The notes under the pieces: model-generated
The model's input: only the letters and a program-made list of their open reading frames with translations
Databases searched by the model: none
What the model was told of the DNA's origin: nothing
DNA from: Laetiporus sulphureus 93-53
Taxonomy: Eukaryota; Basidiomycota; Agaricomycetes; Polyporales; Laetiporaceae
Length of the DNA stretch: 62,649 bases
Reading direction: 5' to 3'
Assembly: GCF_001632365.1 (NCBI RefSeq)
Contig: NW_024468531.1
Coordinates: 164,029-226,677, forward strand
Shown here: piece after piece, positions 46,050-57,241 of the stretch
Layout: each line of letters begins with the position of its first letter
Numbering within the stretch: the stretch's first letter is position 1
Made by a program: the position numbers and the translations under genes

Positions 46050-48400
46050 GTCATCCAGTTGCCATAGGCAGCATGCGCATGAGCTCGTGGATGCAGACGA
46101 CCGAGAAATTCAATATCCAGCCTCTGTCTACAGCAGAGTCGCTTTGCAGCACCTCGATATGATGCTGCTCGTTCATCAGCTTTTCGGAGGCACAATCTTG
46201 TACCTGGTGCAATTGACGCGCTTACGGCATCGGATTGCTCCCGTGGCATCAAGTTACGTGGTCAGATGTGCCAAATCATTGCTATCTTCCTCACGATGCA
46301 TCATCACAGGACACTATAGTCTCTGCGGAAGCGAGGCAGCAGCTGCGCCTTTTGTCACGTAAGGGAGCATGTCGATCGCACTTTCGTTCCATGTGCAGCC
46401 ATCGACGCGTCACGGGTGATCGCCAACTGGACGCGTCGTGACCGTGTACTCACTAGCACTCACTGCTCGCTGCTGCGTCCGTCATCTGATGCATGCCGTG
46501 ATCCATCAACCAATGCTAACCCATCCATCAACATTCCTCGTTATTCGACTCTCTCGCTCAATCAACACTAGGGCTGATGCATGATATGTCTGGACTAACA
46601 TTTTTGCTTCGCTCGTTTTCTTCTGCAGGCCCCATGATTGTCACCTGAGCACGTCTAATGACCTCTGCTGATGCTGCAGCCCATTACCCGGATCTCCTGC
46701 CAACTCGACGAGGTGAGTGTTAAACGTACTAAATGATGGACACGGCGGCTTAACTGGACTGTACACCGCGCGAATCTCCCCAATCGCCGTCTGATTGCTG
46801 CTCTGCCACCACTCTGTCCATCATGTCCCAGGTGACTCACGTCAGACTGGCTCAATCGCTCCTCAGAAGCACACATCCGTCGCGTTTTGGTCTCGTAGCG
46901 TGTCGGGCGGGCTTCTCCTCCTTCGCTATAGCCAGATCAGCAGGCGACTCCCCTTCCGGCGTATCCAGCCAAAAGCAAAGGACGATCCTGCCTGCATACG
47001 CGCCGGTCGGAGTCGCCGCAGCACGGGCGGCTTCTCCATCCTCTCGTACGTACCCAGAGCAGCACCGCTGTTCACTCGCCACGCAAGTGCTGACGGTGTA
47101 CTGCGCTCCGACCGCTCAGCTGCGACGCCCACGCTATTCGAAAAGGAGTTCTCTCTCTCCGACCGCGTCGCCCTCGTTTCAGGCGCGAACCGCGGTCTTG
47201 GTCTCGAGATGTCCATGGCCCTCGTCGAGGCCGGGGCGCGTGTCGTCTACTGCCTCGACCTGCCTCAGACGCCCGGCGATGAGTTCGACCAGGTGAAGCG
47301 GTACGTCGGTAGGATGGAGGGTAAGGGGAGACTCGAGTACGTCAGCGCCGACGTGCGCGACCAGGTAAGGGCGATATAGCCTGCCGAGGCGGTTTGCGTT
47401 GTGTTATGGTGGCTTATCAGTCTCGCGGCGCAGGAGGCTCTGTGGAAGATTGGCGAGTCTATTGGTGAGAAGGAGGGCCGTATGGATGTATGCATCGCTG
47501 CGGCGGGTATCATCAAGCCTGACCACGACTGCCTCGACTACCCAGCTCAGACGTTCCAGGACGTGCGTGTCTCTTCCTTCCCTGTTAGCTCTTGAGCAAC
47601 GGTTTCACGCACCTTTTGTTAGGTCATGGACGTCAACGTCAACGGCGTACTCTACACCGCGCAGGCGGCCGGGCGGCAGATGGCCCGCTTTGGGAACGGC
47701 GGTAGCATCATCCTCATTGCCAGCATGAGCGGGAGCATCACCAACATCGTGCGTACTGATCTTCCCTCCGCTTGCCATTTGCATTTGCGTGGCATTAAAT
47801 GTCTGATCTCCCTGCGTATCCTTTTCACAGCACCAGAACTGGGTGTCCTACAACACCTCCAAATCCGCCGTTCTCCAAATGGGCCGCAGCATGGCTTGCG
47901 AGCTCGCCCCGAAACACATCAGAGTGAACACCCTCAGCCCGGGCTACATCTACACCACGTGCGTAGCGCCTTCATCCCCCTCCGACATACACCGTACACC
48001 ACATCTCACATCGAGACCTCACGGGTCTTTGACCTTTCGTCGACGTTGACAGTCTCACCGCGGGATTCCTCGACTCCCAGCCAGGTTTGAAGGAAAAATG
48101 GTCCAGCCAGAACCCGCAAGGACGCCTGGGACGGCCCGACGAGCTCAGGGGTGTCGTTACCTGGTTAGCGAGCGATGCCAGTACCTATTGCACCGGCAGC
48201 GAGTGAGTGTCCATCTGTTCTCTCCCAAAAGAGCGTTCGCTTATTCATACACGTGTGCAGCATCATCGTCGATGGCGGTCACCGCGCCTGGTAGCGATAG
48301 TTTCGTTGTGCAGGCTTTGTGTGCGGCCAGCATATCCACAGAAACATCGTAGCGTACGTATCATTATGGCATGTGCTCGAGCCTTCGTCGCATGTCACCG
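46050..48400. repeat. Tandem SDR duplication, unit 1
   Basis: The unit starts near GTTGCCATAGGCAGCATGCG (46059) and includes about 770 bp of upstream DNA, the SDR gene and about 100 bp after the stop. Unit 2 at 48490-50970 repeats the same order. Confidence 0.85.
46823..48294 (+). CDS. Short-chain dehydrogenase/reductase, tandem copy 1, mitochondrial-type N-terminus
   Basis: Seven exons give 344 aa: 46823-47045, 47120-47364, 47434-47562, 47623-47748, 47831-47958, 48053-48202, 48261-48294. The first ~75 residues are Arg/Ser/Ala-rich with almost no acidic residues (RSTHPSRFGLVACRAGFSS), typical of a mitochondrial presequence. The Rossmann core has VALVSGANRGLGLEM for NAD(P) binding, AAAGI in place of the usual NNAG, IASMSGS with the catalytic Ser, YNTSK with Tyr and Lys, and LSPGYIYT. 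It ends DIIVDGGHRAW. The closest known group is the classical SDRs acting on polyols, sugars or secondary alcohols; the substrate cannot be told. The first intron is supported by a frame-preserving 3-nt indel in exon 1 between copies, while the intron itself has a 1-nt indel. Confidence 0.88.
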
Positions 48401-48744
48401 AGCGCCAAAAGTCGCATCACTTGCATTTGCATGATTATCTCCTCTTGTCCCACAATCGCCCATGTCAATGATACTTATTGCTCGTGTAGATTCCGACCAG
48501 TTGCCATAGGCAGCATGCGCATGAGTTCGTAGATGCAGACGACCGAAATTGTAAATGACGTCCGATATCCAGCCACTGTCTACAGCAGAGTCGCTTTGCA
48601 GCACCTCGATGCGATGCTGCAGTGCTCGTTCACCAGCTTTTCGTAGGTATGGTCTCGTACTCCGGTGCGATCGACGCGTTTACGGCATCGGGTTGCTCCC
48701 GCATCAAGGTATGTGGTCAGCTGCGCCAAATTGCTATCTCCCTC

Positions 48745-48961
48745 ATCAGGAAAGCTCAAATCCGGCTTATGATGCTTTTACCCGCTTGCCGTCACCAAAA
48801 AAGACAATAAGTCCTAGAAAGTCTCAGGACCTCCTTATTTTGACTTTTCTCTGGCTTGAGAGCTTCTTATCGCGCGCTTATTGGCTTGTACAAGCCAAAA
48901 CCAGCGAGAACAAGTCAAAAAGGAGTTTCTCGAACCGCAAGCCGAGTTGAGTTTTCCTGAT
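48745..48961. mobile_element. MITE-like insertion with terminal inverted repeats
   Basis: This 217-bp segment is present in unit 2 of the SDR duplication and absent at the matching place in unit 1. Its ends are inverted repeats: left ATCAGGAAAGCTCAAATC, right (reverse complement) ATCAGGAAAACTCAACTC, followed on both sides by GGCTT. Inside, TTTTGACTTTTCTC and its complement-like partner extend the stem, so the element could fold into a long hairpin. CCTC flanks it on the left and again two bases beyond the right end, a possible target-site duplication. It has no coding capacity and so would be non-autonomous. The superfamily cannot be assigned. Confidence 0.75.
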
Positions 48962-49402
48962 GGCCTCACAATGCATCATCACCAGACGCTGTAGTCTCTG
49001 CGGGAGCGAGGCGCCCGCTGTGCCTTTTGTCTCGGAAAGGAGAGTACTGTTCGCTGCTGCGTCCGTCATCTGACGCACGCCACGGTGATCCATCATCGTC
49101 CAATGCCAATCCGTCAATCAACATTCCTCGTTATCGGACTTTCTCACTCAATCAGCACCAGGAATGTATCTGGACTAACATTTTCGTTTCGCTCATTTCC
49201 CTCTGCAGGCCCCATGATCATCACCTGAGCATGCCTAATGACCTCTGCTGATGTTGCAGCCGTTACCTCGGTCTCCTGTCAATCTCGACGAGGTGAGTAT
49301 AAAACGTATTAAATAATGAGCACTGTTGCTTAACTGGATTGTCCACCGCGCGAATCCCCCAAATCTCCGTCTGATTCCTGCTCTGCCATCACTGCATCCA
49401 TC

Positions 49403-50885
49403 ATGTCCGGTGTGGCTCCCGTCAAATTGACCCAATCGCTCAGAAGTACACGTGTATCGCGCCTCGGTATCGTAGCGTGTCGGGCAGGCTTCTGCTCCTC
49501 CGCTATAGCCAGATCAGCGGGCGGCTTCCCTTCCAGCGTATCCAGCCAAAAGCAAAAGACGTTCCTGCCACCCTACGCGCCGGTCGGGGTCGCTGCAGCA
49601 CGGGCCGCATCTCCATCCTCTCGTACGTACCCAGAGCAGCACCACTATTCACTCCATCGCAACCGCTGATGGTGTACTGCGCTTCGACCGCTCAGCTGCG
49701 ACGCCTACGCTATTCGAAAAGGAGTTCTCCCTCTCCGACCGCGTCGCCCTCGTCTCAGGTGCGAACCGCGGCCTCGGTCTCGAGATGTCCATGGCCCTCG
49801 TCGAGGCCGGGGCGCGCGTCGTCTACTGCCTCGACCTGCCTCAGACGCCCGGCGACGAGTTTGAAAAGGTGAAACGGTACGTCAGCAGGATGGAGGGTAA
49901 GGGGAGACTCGAGTACGTCAGTGCGGACGTGCGCGACCAGGCACGTGCGATACTTCCTGCCTGTCGCGGCGGTTTGCATTGTGTTGTAATGGCTTATTAG
50001 TCTCACGGTGCAGGAGGCTTTGTGGAAGGTCGGCGAGTCCATCGGTAATAAGGAGGGCCGCATGGACGTATGCATCTGCGCGGCGGGCATCGTCAAGCCC
50101 GGCCACGACTGCCTTGACTACCCAGCCCAGATGTTCAACGACGTACGTCACGGTGTCTTCCCTCCCTGCCGCTGGAATTTGAGCAGCGGCTCGACGCGAC
50201 CCTTGTTAGGTCATGGACGTCGACGTCAACGGCGTACTCTACACCGCGCAGGCAGCCGGGCGACAGATGGCCCGCTTTGGGAACGGCGGTAGCATCATCC
50301 TCATTGCCAGCATCAGCGGGAGCATCACCAACATGGTGCGCACTAATCTTCCCTCCGCTTGCCATTTACATGTGTATGACATTAAACGTCCTACCCCTTG
50401 CATCCCTTTCACAGCACCAGAAGGTGATATCCTACAACACTTCCAAGTCGGCCGTCCTCCAAATGGGCCGCAGCATGGCCTGCGAGCTCGCCCCGAAACA
50501 CATCAGAGTTAACACCCTCAGCCCGGGCTACATCTACACTGCGTGCGTAGCGTCCTCTTCCCCCCTTCCCCTCCTCCGTACACCACACATCACACCAAGA
50601 CCTCGCGCGTGTTTGACCTTTTATCAACGTTAACAGTCTCACCGCGGCCTTTATCGACTCCCAGCCAGGCCTGAGGGAGGAGTGGTCCAGCCAGAACCCG
50701 CAAAATCGTTTGGGACGACCCGACGAGCTCAGGGGTGTCGTTACCTGGTTGGCAAGCGATGCCAGCACCTATTGCACCGGCAGCGAGTGAGCATCCATCT
50801 GTTCTCTCCCAAAAGAGCGTTCCCTCATTCATAATTTACACACGTGTGCAGCATCATCGTTGATGGCGGTCACCGCGCCTGGTAG
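49403..50885 (+). CDS. Short-chain dehydrogenase/reductase, tandem copy 2, GC-AG intron required
   Basis: Seven exons mirror copy 1 exactly in length except for a 3-nt deletion in exon 1: 49403-49622, 49696-49940, 50014-50142, 50210-50335, 50415-50542, 50637-50786, 50852-50885 (343 aa). The presequence, the SGANRGLGLEM nucleotide-binding motif, the ISYNTSKSAV active site and the GGHRAW end are kept. Intron 2 has the donor CAG|GCACGT where copy 1 has CAG|GTAAGG. It must be spliced as a GC-AG intron or the frame stops after about 20 codons. Differences from copy 1 cluster near the active site (HQKVISYN against HQNWVSYN, and CAAGIVKPGH against AAAGIIKPDH), so substrate preference may differ. Confidence 0.82.
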
Positions 50886-50970
50886 CGATAGTTCTGTTAT
50901 GCAGGCTCCGTGTGCGGCTACCATATCCATAGAAAACGTCGCAGCATACTTATCATTGTATTCATGCATC

Positions 50971-51378
50971 ACATACCTAACGTTCCAATGAGCTTCATCG
51001 CATGTTACGTAGAAAGCAGGAAAGATCCTTTTGCTACAACTGAGCGACTATTCATACAGGGGTACTTTACGTTCGCTACACATAAGCGATGCAAAAGTGA
51101 AAGGAAACTGAAAAAAAACAAAGCGTTGGAAAGTAGCTACGTACAAGGAGTATGGCGCTCGAGACGGCAGACACGGGTATGCGTACGGTATACTACATCT
51201 GAGATTCAACATGCAGCGTATCAGAGCGTTCAAATTCCCGACATCGCCGCCGCCATTACGACAAGAGCCAAGTACAATAGTCATCGCGCAACGGTAGGTT
51301 ATTCTCCAGTGCGCATATAAGAACTTTTAAAGAAAATCCGCGTCCTAAAATCCGCGTATCAGCGAAAGTGTGCGCTGT
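50971..51378. other. Intergenic region between convergent genes
   Basis: Nothing supported here. The single 137-codon frame overlapping it has no motif and crosses the end of the SDR unit. Confidence 0.45.
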
Positions 51379-54327
51379 TTAGGTACCCGATTCCTCTGCG
51401 CGCCGCAAGGGTTGCATGGCTTGCATACCCGTCATTGGGTAGCTTGACCTACGTTGACGATCCAACAATCCCACCACCGAGCGGTCGTACGCGCTACCAA
51501 GCCTGTTGACATCGGAGCTACCCCGCTCCGTAGAGGTCGACAACGACTGCCGCTGGCCAAGGTCGCCATCGTCATCATCATCATCAACCGCATCATCGTC
51601 CCAACCCGCTGGACCCAGCAACGCGCGCTTGCTGTTTTCAGGCCCGAGCGTCTGCGATGCGAGTCGCTTGAACGATGGCCGAAATGAAGGGTCAAAGTCA
51701 TGGCCGGCGTCGCTGCCAACCACTGTGCTGGACGCAACGGAAGGAGGCCGCATACCACTAGGACCAGATTGAGACGGAGGCCGAGAAGTGGCCTGCTGTG
51801 TCTGCGGATGGGCATTGCTATCGGTCGCACCGAAAGCGTGAGCGAGGGAAGAAGAGTTCGATGCAGTCGATGAGGGTCGGTTAAGGAGATCGGGAATTTT
51901 GTTCGACATGAACGGAGGCGGCGGCGGCGGGAGATGCGGGGCTACAGGGCTTGCATTCACGCTCGAACTAGCTTTAGCGTCCGAACTTTGCTGTTGCTGC
52001 AGGATAGAACTAGTTGCACTAGCTCTCGGTGGCATTGTCCCTCTGCGCTTGGGTACAAGGTTCAAGTTCATCGGAGCCCTGCGAGCAAGCACCGCCTGCT
52101 CATAGCTCTTCAAATCGTCTCCACCGTGGAGAGTTGTGCGAATCGAGGAGAAAGCATTGGCATTTGCATTTGCATTTCTGTCTCGCTGGTCACTCTCATG
52201 CTCAGAGTGGGGAAACTGCATATTGCGAGAACCGTCATTGCGTGTGCCGTCATTGAATGCAAAACGGCTTAAAGGTGGTAATGCACCGGAATTGACATCC
52301 GACAATAATGGAGGCGTCTTCATGCTCGGTAACGAGGCAACACGGGAATGCCGCCGCGACGGCGACGGCCTCGAGCCCAGCGTCTGCCCCGGGCCCGTCG
52401 GGGTTGCCAAAGACAGCATATTCGCGCTGCCCGGGCCGCTTAGCGGCGTGCGTACGTACATCTTCCAGAAATCGCGCATCTCCTTCGAGTCCATGTCATT
52501 TTTGCCTGCTTTCAACGCTGAAAGTATATCTTGCGTCGGCGTCGCGAAATTGAGACTGCTAGTACCGCCCGCGCCGGGCGTCATGTTCGAGAAGAAAGGA
52601 GCCGAATCTGTAGAGAGCCCCGCAAGGACATTCGGGTCATCCAGAGACATGAGTCCGAATGCGGACGAGAAGCCTCCCTCACCCTGTCCATCGTTTTCAA
52701 AACTGCCGCTATACTCGTGCTTGTGACCTATATTGTGTGGGTTATTGCCTGCATCCTGGGCGGCGTCAAAATGCGAGAACTCTCGAAGAGCGAACGATTG
52801 CCGTGCCTGCTGCTGTTGAGAATCAGGAAGCGGAAGATGTACACTGCTGGACGCTGCACTGCTCGGGATCGAGTGCGAACGTTCGTTACTGCCAGCATCG
52901 CTTCCAAAGTCGTCGTTTAAGTCGTCCGAGTGGCGTTGAAACCCTACGTCTCCGGAGTAGCCGCCCGCGCCTCCGACAGTGGAGGATAAGGGCGGAAACG
53001 TTGCACCGTGCGTGGTAGGATGGGCCTGAAGCGTTGGCTCCCCGGAGCCTGTTGCAATTCTTCTCTCGCGCGTATGAAAGGGCTGTCTGTATGCTGGGTC
53101 GTATTCCTTATCGTGCTCGTCCACGCCCTGAAAGGACTGCTGAGTGTGCGCATCATTAGAGTGCGCCCACGAGGCAGCCGGCATCGGCAGTGAGAACCGG
53201 TTGAAATGGGACTGGGCGTGCGGATCGGAGCTGTACAGTGTGTTCGCGGACATGGCGTTATCTGCGGCTGGCGGCGCACCGGAGCCCATAACGGCGAGAG
53301 GGCCATTTAGAGCGTTGGCACGAGACAGGAGCTCAGCTTGTGCGTGATATCTGGCCATTACATCAGAGGAGGAACTCAGCGAGTCACGGGTGCTCGCAGA
53401 CAGCGTCATGGAGGACGCAGGCGACTGATGAGGATCAGAAGGGTTGTAGCCATACAGCGTGGTTGAGGTCGGGGGCAACGTGTATTCAGTGCCGGCATTC
53501 GGCGCATACATGGATGGGAACGCGAATTGAGTCTGGGGAGGACCGAGGATGAAATCGTCAGAAAGGCGAGAAGAACCGGCGATGGTAGTGCGGCTCGGCT
53601 GAGAAAGTTGGTTCGGGACGGGATGGCCTGGGCCCTGAGGCGCAGTTTGTCGATGGAACTTGACGTAAGTGCATCGACACTTGCGCTGTACGCACTTTGC
53701 TGAAAGAAATGGACGTAAGCCTCTGTCGAAGACAGTAAAGGGGGGTTGGTGAAACGCATACAGCAGGGATTAGCGCCGTCACAAGGCAGACTGGACTGAA
53801 CGCATTGGTCGCAAGCCTGCTTCGAGGTAGTTGCACGGGAGGCCGCAGCGGAACCCTTGCGCCGGTTTGGAGCAGTGGTGGTGGGGGGTTTCTCAGAGGC
53901 ATGACACTTGTTAATGTGTCTCGAGAGCAAATCGCTAGATAGGGAGGATAAAATCCACAGCAGTGAAAAGCGGTAGGACATACAAAAGACATGAGTCTCA
54001 CCTTCGCGCGAACTGATCTCCACAGTGCTGGCACTTGTAGGGGCGATCACCGGTATCTATGGAGAAGATGAGCATCGGCAAGGAAGTAAAAAGGGGGTGA
54101 ACAGCGCCTAGTGTGCGGAGAACTCCACGCCGGGGAGGGGGCCGGGGCGGAGGCGGAGCTGGGCTGGAGAATGTGGTGTATACTCACGGGAACGCATATG
54201 CCTAGCGACATGCTGGGGACGGGTGAAGGTAGACTGACAGACGGGGCACTGCCAGAGGCGACGGTGAGGAGACATCGTCGACGACGCGGAGAACGATGAC
54301 GGGACGCACCTTGTGATCGCCAGCCAT
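51379..54327 (-). CDS. Transcription factor with two C2H2 fingers plus a Zn2Cys6 cluster
   Basis: Five exons give 875 aa: 54327-54310, 54248-54188, 54056-54002, 53934-53762 and 53699-51379. Exon 1 is only six codons (MAGDHK). Fingers: CPVCQSTFTRPQHVARHMRS then H, and CQHCGDQFARSDLLSRHINK then CH. An Arg/Lys/Thr linker leads to a binuclear cluster, CDQCVQSSLPCDGANPC, SKCVQRKCRC, TYVKFHRQ. The remaining ~740 residues are Ser/Pro/Asn/Gln-rich with an acidic run (VDDDDDDGDLGQ) near the C-terminus, probably an activation region. The layout is C2H2 followed by Zn2Cys6, a combination used in some fungal regulators; the target genes are unknown. All three zinc modules retain every ligand. Three of the four introns fall inside the zinc-binding region. 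Confidence 0.88.
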
Positions 54328-55397
54328 GATGGTTCGGGCAGAGAGTGGGGTGGAGGAAGTGGTGGAGAGAAAGCAAAGTGTAAAAAGGGAAGCGTGATAC
54401 AAGTGGGTCATAAAGACGCCGCCGCCCATTCACCATCTGAGTCGTGATACGCGAGTGACGTCATTGCGTTATCATGGTCACACTGGCACTGCATACACGC
54501 GTCATGGTTGCCGTGACAGTCACATTTACCGAAAATTTAAACATGGTGATATACATAGTAATGCCTCTCTCATACTGGATATGCCCGCGGCGCGACGGAA
54601 GAGCCTGCGGGGAGAAGTGCGGGCAGTAGCTGCGGAGTCGCCGGGCGTTGCGGGGCCGATGACATCATCGGTCATTTACGTGAGATGGTTGCTGAGATCA
54701 ACCCGCTAGAAAGAGCGGTTGCGTCATTATGCACCGTCAGCGCGCAGCCACCGCCACAGAGCCGGAGTCCCGTACCTTGGAGCCGCGATGGGCACGAACA
54801 CCTCTGCCTTGGACCTGTGCCACACCATCCATTACCATCGTCAGCATTCGCCCTTTGTCGGCACCGGTAAGCATCACGCGTGGGAATGCGCGCCAAGCAT
54901 CCCATCAATAGCGGACGGCGACCACCCCGTCCGTGACCGGTTGACCGCTCATGCGAATCACCCCAGTCTCACACTGATCGCGTTCGGGTTCTTCGTCCAA
55001 TCCTCGACGCCCGCGGACGCACCCCAGACGTAGCCCTCCTCACGCGCCCTCCTCCTTATTGGCCCCCGCGCACGCAACCGCTCCCGTACTTCAACGCCAT
55101 ATACAAGAAAATTTCCGGGCAATCAATCGCTTCCTCCGTCCAACAGACTTCGCCCCCCGAGATGCCATCTCACCATATGCGTGTCACGCTTCTGGCCGAA
55201 CATGGCAACCCCTCCAACCGTTTAACCACCATACGAAGCCGGAAGTAAGAACACCGTCTCGCTCTCCCACGTAAGTCAGGTGCCAAGGAAGCGAGCGCAA
55301 TTTGCGCCGCTTCTGCATTCGAACCCCCGAGGCAGCCATCGGTAACCGAACGTCACCTTCGCGACTTCCTGCCTGTGCTTCCAGCGCCCGATGCCTG
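54328..55397. other. Intergenic region between TF promoter and uricase 3' end
   Basis: It contains the promoter side of the transcription factor. Small frames exist but none has a recognisable domain. A GGGGGTTCGAATGC stretch near 55320 resembles a tRNA T-loop on the minus strand, but no acceptor or anticodon stem could be drawn around it. Confidence 0.45.
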
Positions 55398-56846
55398 CTA
55401 GAAGCGATCACTGCAACCCTGAAACCCGACGCTTTCGGCAACTTCGATTCTCAACAAAGTATGATGCGCAGCACGAAGCAGGGTCACGACGAGAGATGAG
55501 ATAGAAAAAACGCAAGAATAGACTCAACGGTGTCAGGTTATCCACCCCAATATACCGCATGTCCACCGGGATGTAGTGTTTGTTAGGCAGCGTGTACGTC
55601 ACGCTCTCCACGTATGGGTTCTCCGCGATTATCTGCTGCGCCATCTTGTAAAGAGTCGCCTATATCGCGTTCACGACAGCATCAATTCACATACGGCGAC
55701 TTTCGCTTAACCGTCGCACACACCTGGACGCTTGCGCTCTCATCTTCGGCGAATACCTCAAGCGTAATCTTCCGCGCGCTTCTCGCGACCGTCTCCGCTT
55801 CCCACGGCGTACCCTTTCCTGTGGCCTCTCCTTGGACATTGACTACAATCTTCTTTTCATCCGTGGGCGGAGGCACGGCGAACGGCTTGTAGACGTAGCT
55901 CAGATCGATCGAGGTGCTAAAGATGCGGTCGTTCACTTCGGCCAGCGTCGTGTACTCGTCTCTGACGAACGACTCGAAAGCGGAACCGGTGGACTTGAGT
56001 ACTATGAAAGGCAGATTAGGCTCATGCAATATAGCGAATCAACACAAACACATACCTAGCAAGTCGGTGATCCCAGAAGTGACCTTCGCGATAATCTTGT
56101 CCTTGCCTCCAGTCGCATCGAGCTGCACCACCACATGTCAATAAACCCAGACGCATACAGGGCCCAACTGGTGCCGCGAGACTATACTTGCACATACCTC
56201 CACGCTCGTCACTCTCTTATCCTCGCCGTCGCGGTAGAAGGAGTGCGGATGCAGCTTGACCTGCTCCTGTCCCTCCGCACCCTTCGTGATCGGAATACGC
56301 GCCCAGCGCAGCTTCTCGACGGTGACGAACGCCTTATGGAGATGAGCATACTTGGAGAGGATATGCGTTCCAAGGTGAATGGCGAAGCGCTCCGGAACGA
56401 GAATGTGCGGGGAGGTCTTTGCGAGGTCTGGCTCAAGGAGTGAGTGGTCGAGTCCTTGCACGCTCGGGAGGATCGTGCTTACAATAGGTGATGTTCTTCA
56501 CTATATGCGCGACAAAGAGGCACAGCGTATGAGCAGATTGTATTGAGATAGGCAAGGAGGATAAGGTGACGTACTAGAGTCAGTGGCGACCACGACCGAG
56601 TTGTCGGCCTTCGTGTAACTTCACGGACGGAATAAGGGAGTTTCCTCAGCCAGTCTGCGGGAAACGAGAGGCCAGCCTCATTCGCAGAGCATGTACATAC
56701 CTGACATCAATGTCGCCCTCCACGAGCACGGTAACGTTGTATTCCACGACATGGTGAAACGCACCCTCGCGCACAATGCGGAAGACGCGCACCTTGTCCT
56801 TGCCGTAGCGAGCGTGCGAGAGGTAGGATTCGGTGGAGGCAGACAT
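55398..56846 (-). CDS. Uricase (urate oxidase), C-terminus uncertain
   Basis: Eight exons fit in frame: 56846-56701, 56618-56575, 56500-56483, 56427-56198, 56122-56056, 56001-55724, 55659-55529 and 55449-55398 (321 aa). Motifs of the family are clear: ARYGKDKVRVFRIVREG, YTKADNSVVVATDSMKNIT, LAKTSPHILVPERFAIHLGT, STGSAFESFVRDEYTTL, and PNKHYIPVDMRYIGVDNLTP. The enzyme oxidises urate to 5-hydroxyisourate with release of peroxide, normally in peroxisomes. The last exon is the doubtful part. The expected end after NLTP is only partly visible and in another frame (LPKASGFRVAVIASS), and no clear SKL-type peroxisome signal is seen. A frameshift in the 3' end, or a missed exon, is likely. The 18-nt third exon is short but in frame. 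Confidence 0.85.
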
Positions 56847-57241
56847 AGTGATGGCTGGCAAGCAGAGACTGAGCACAAGATGGCGCAGATGTGATGAGCA
56901 GTACGGGGACCGTCAACGATAAAGCTTCAGCGGAATTTATGGTACGCGCGGGCGTTCACAAGACGTTCTCCAGCTGGCCTCGAGCAGCCTAGCTGAGCGG
57001 GACATCGCTCCGCCATACAGCCCAGCAGGACGAACGATAAGATAAGCCACTGCAGCGGCCAACAGGGTACAGCGCACGACTCAACTGGGCGCTCGATCGA
57101 CGATCGCCCACCACGGGGACTCCCGTCTATTCCCGGCAGCCCGCGTTTTCTCGTCACCACTGTCCCCGTCGACGCCCAGCGCGCCGTTCCATCATCTCAA
57201 AATCTATTCGCACACTCCGTGCCTCCTGCTAGCCATTCAGT
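56847..57241. other. Divergent promoter region
   Basis: About 400 bp lie between the uricase start (minus) and the ATP synthase subunit g start (plus). It presumably contains both promoters; no gene is seen. Confidence 0.5.

Larger units (their letters stand above)
48490..50970. repeat. Tandem SDR duplication, unit 2
   Basis: Direct repeat of unit 1, starting at about 48496. The distance between starts (about 2437 bp in the upstream part, 2580 bp at the ATG) differs because unit 2 contains an extra ~217-bp insertion at 48745-48961. Confidence 0.85.

Noticed and set aside
47046..47062. Short intron GTACGT...AGCAG in SDR copy 1
   Set aside because: Only 17 nt; the 74-nt intron ending at CTCAG fits the frame in both copies and has a CTGAC branch-like site.
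55300..55345. tRNA-like T-loop (GGTTCGAAT) on the minus strand
   Set aside because: No matching acceptor stem, D-arm or anticodon arm could be placed around it.
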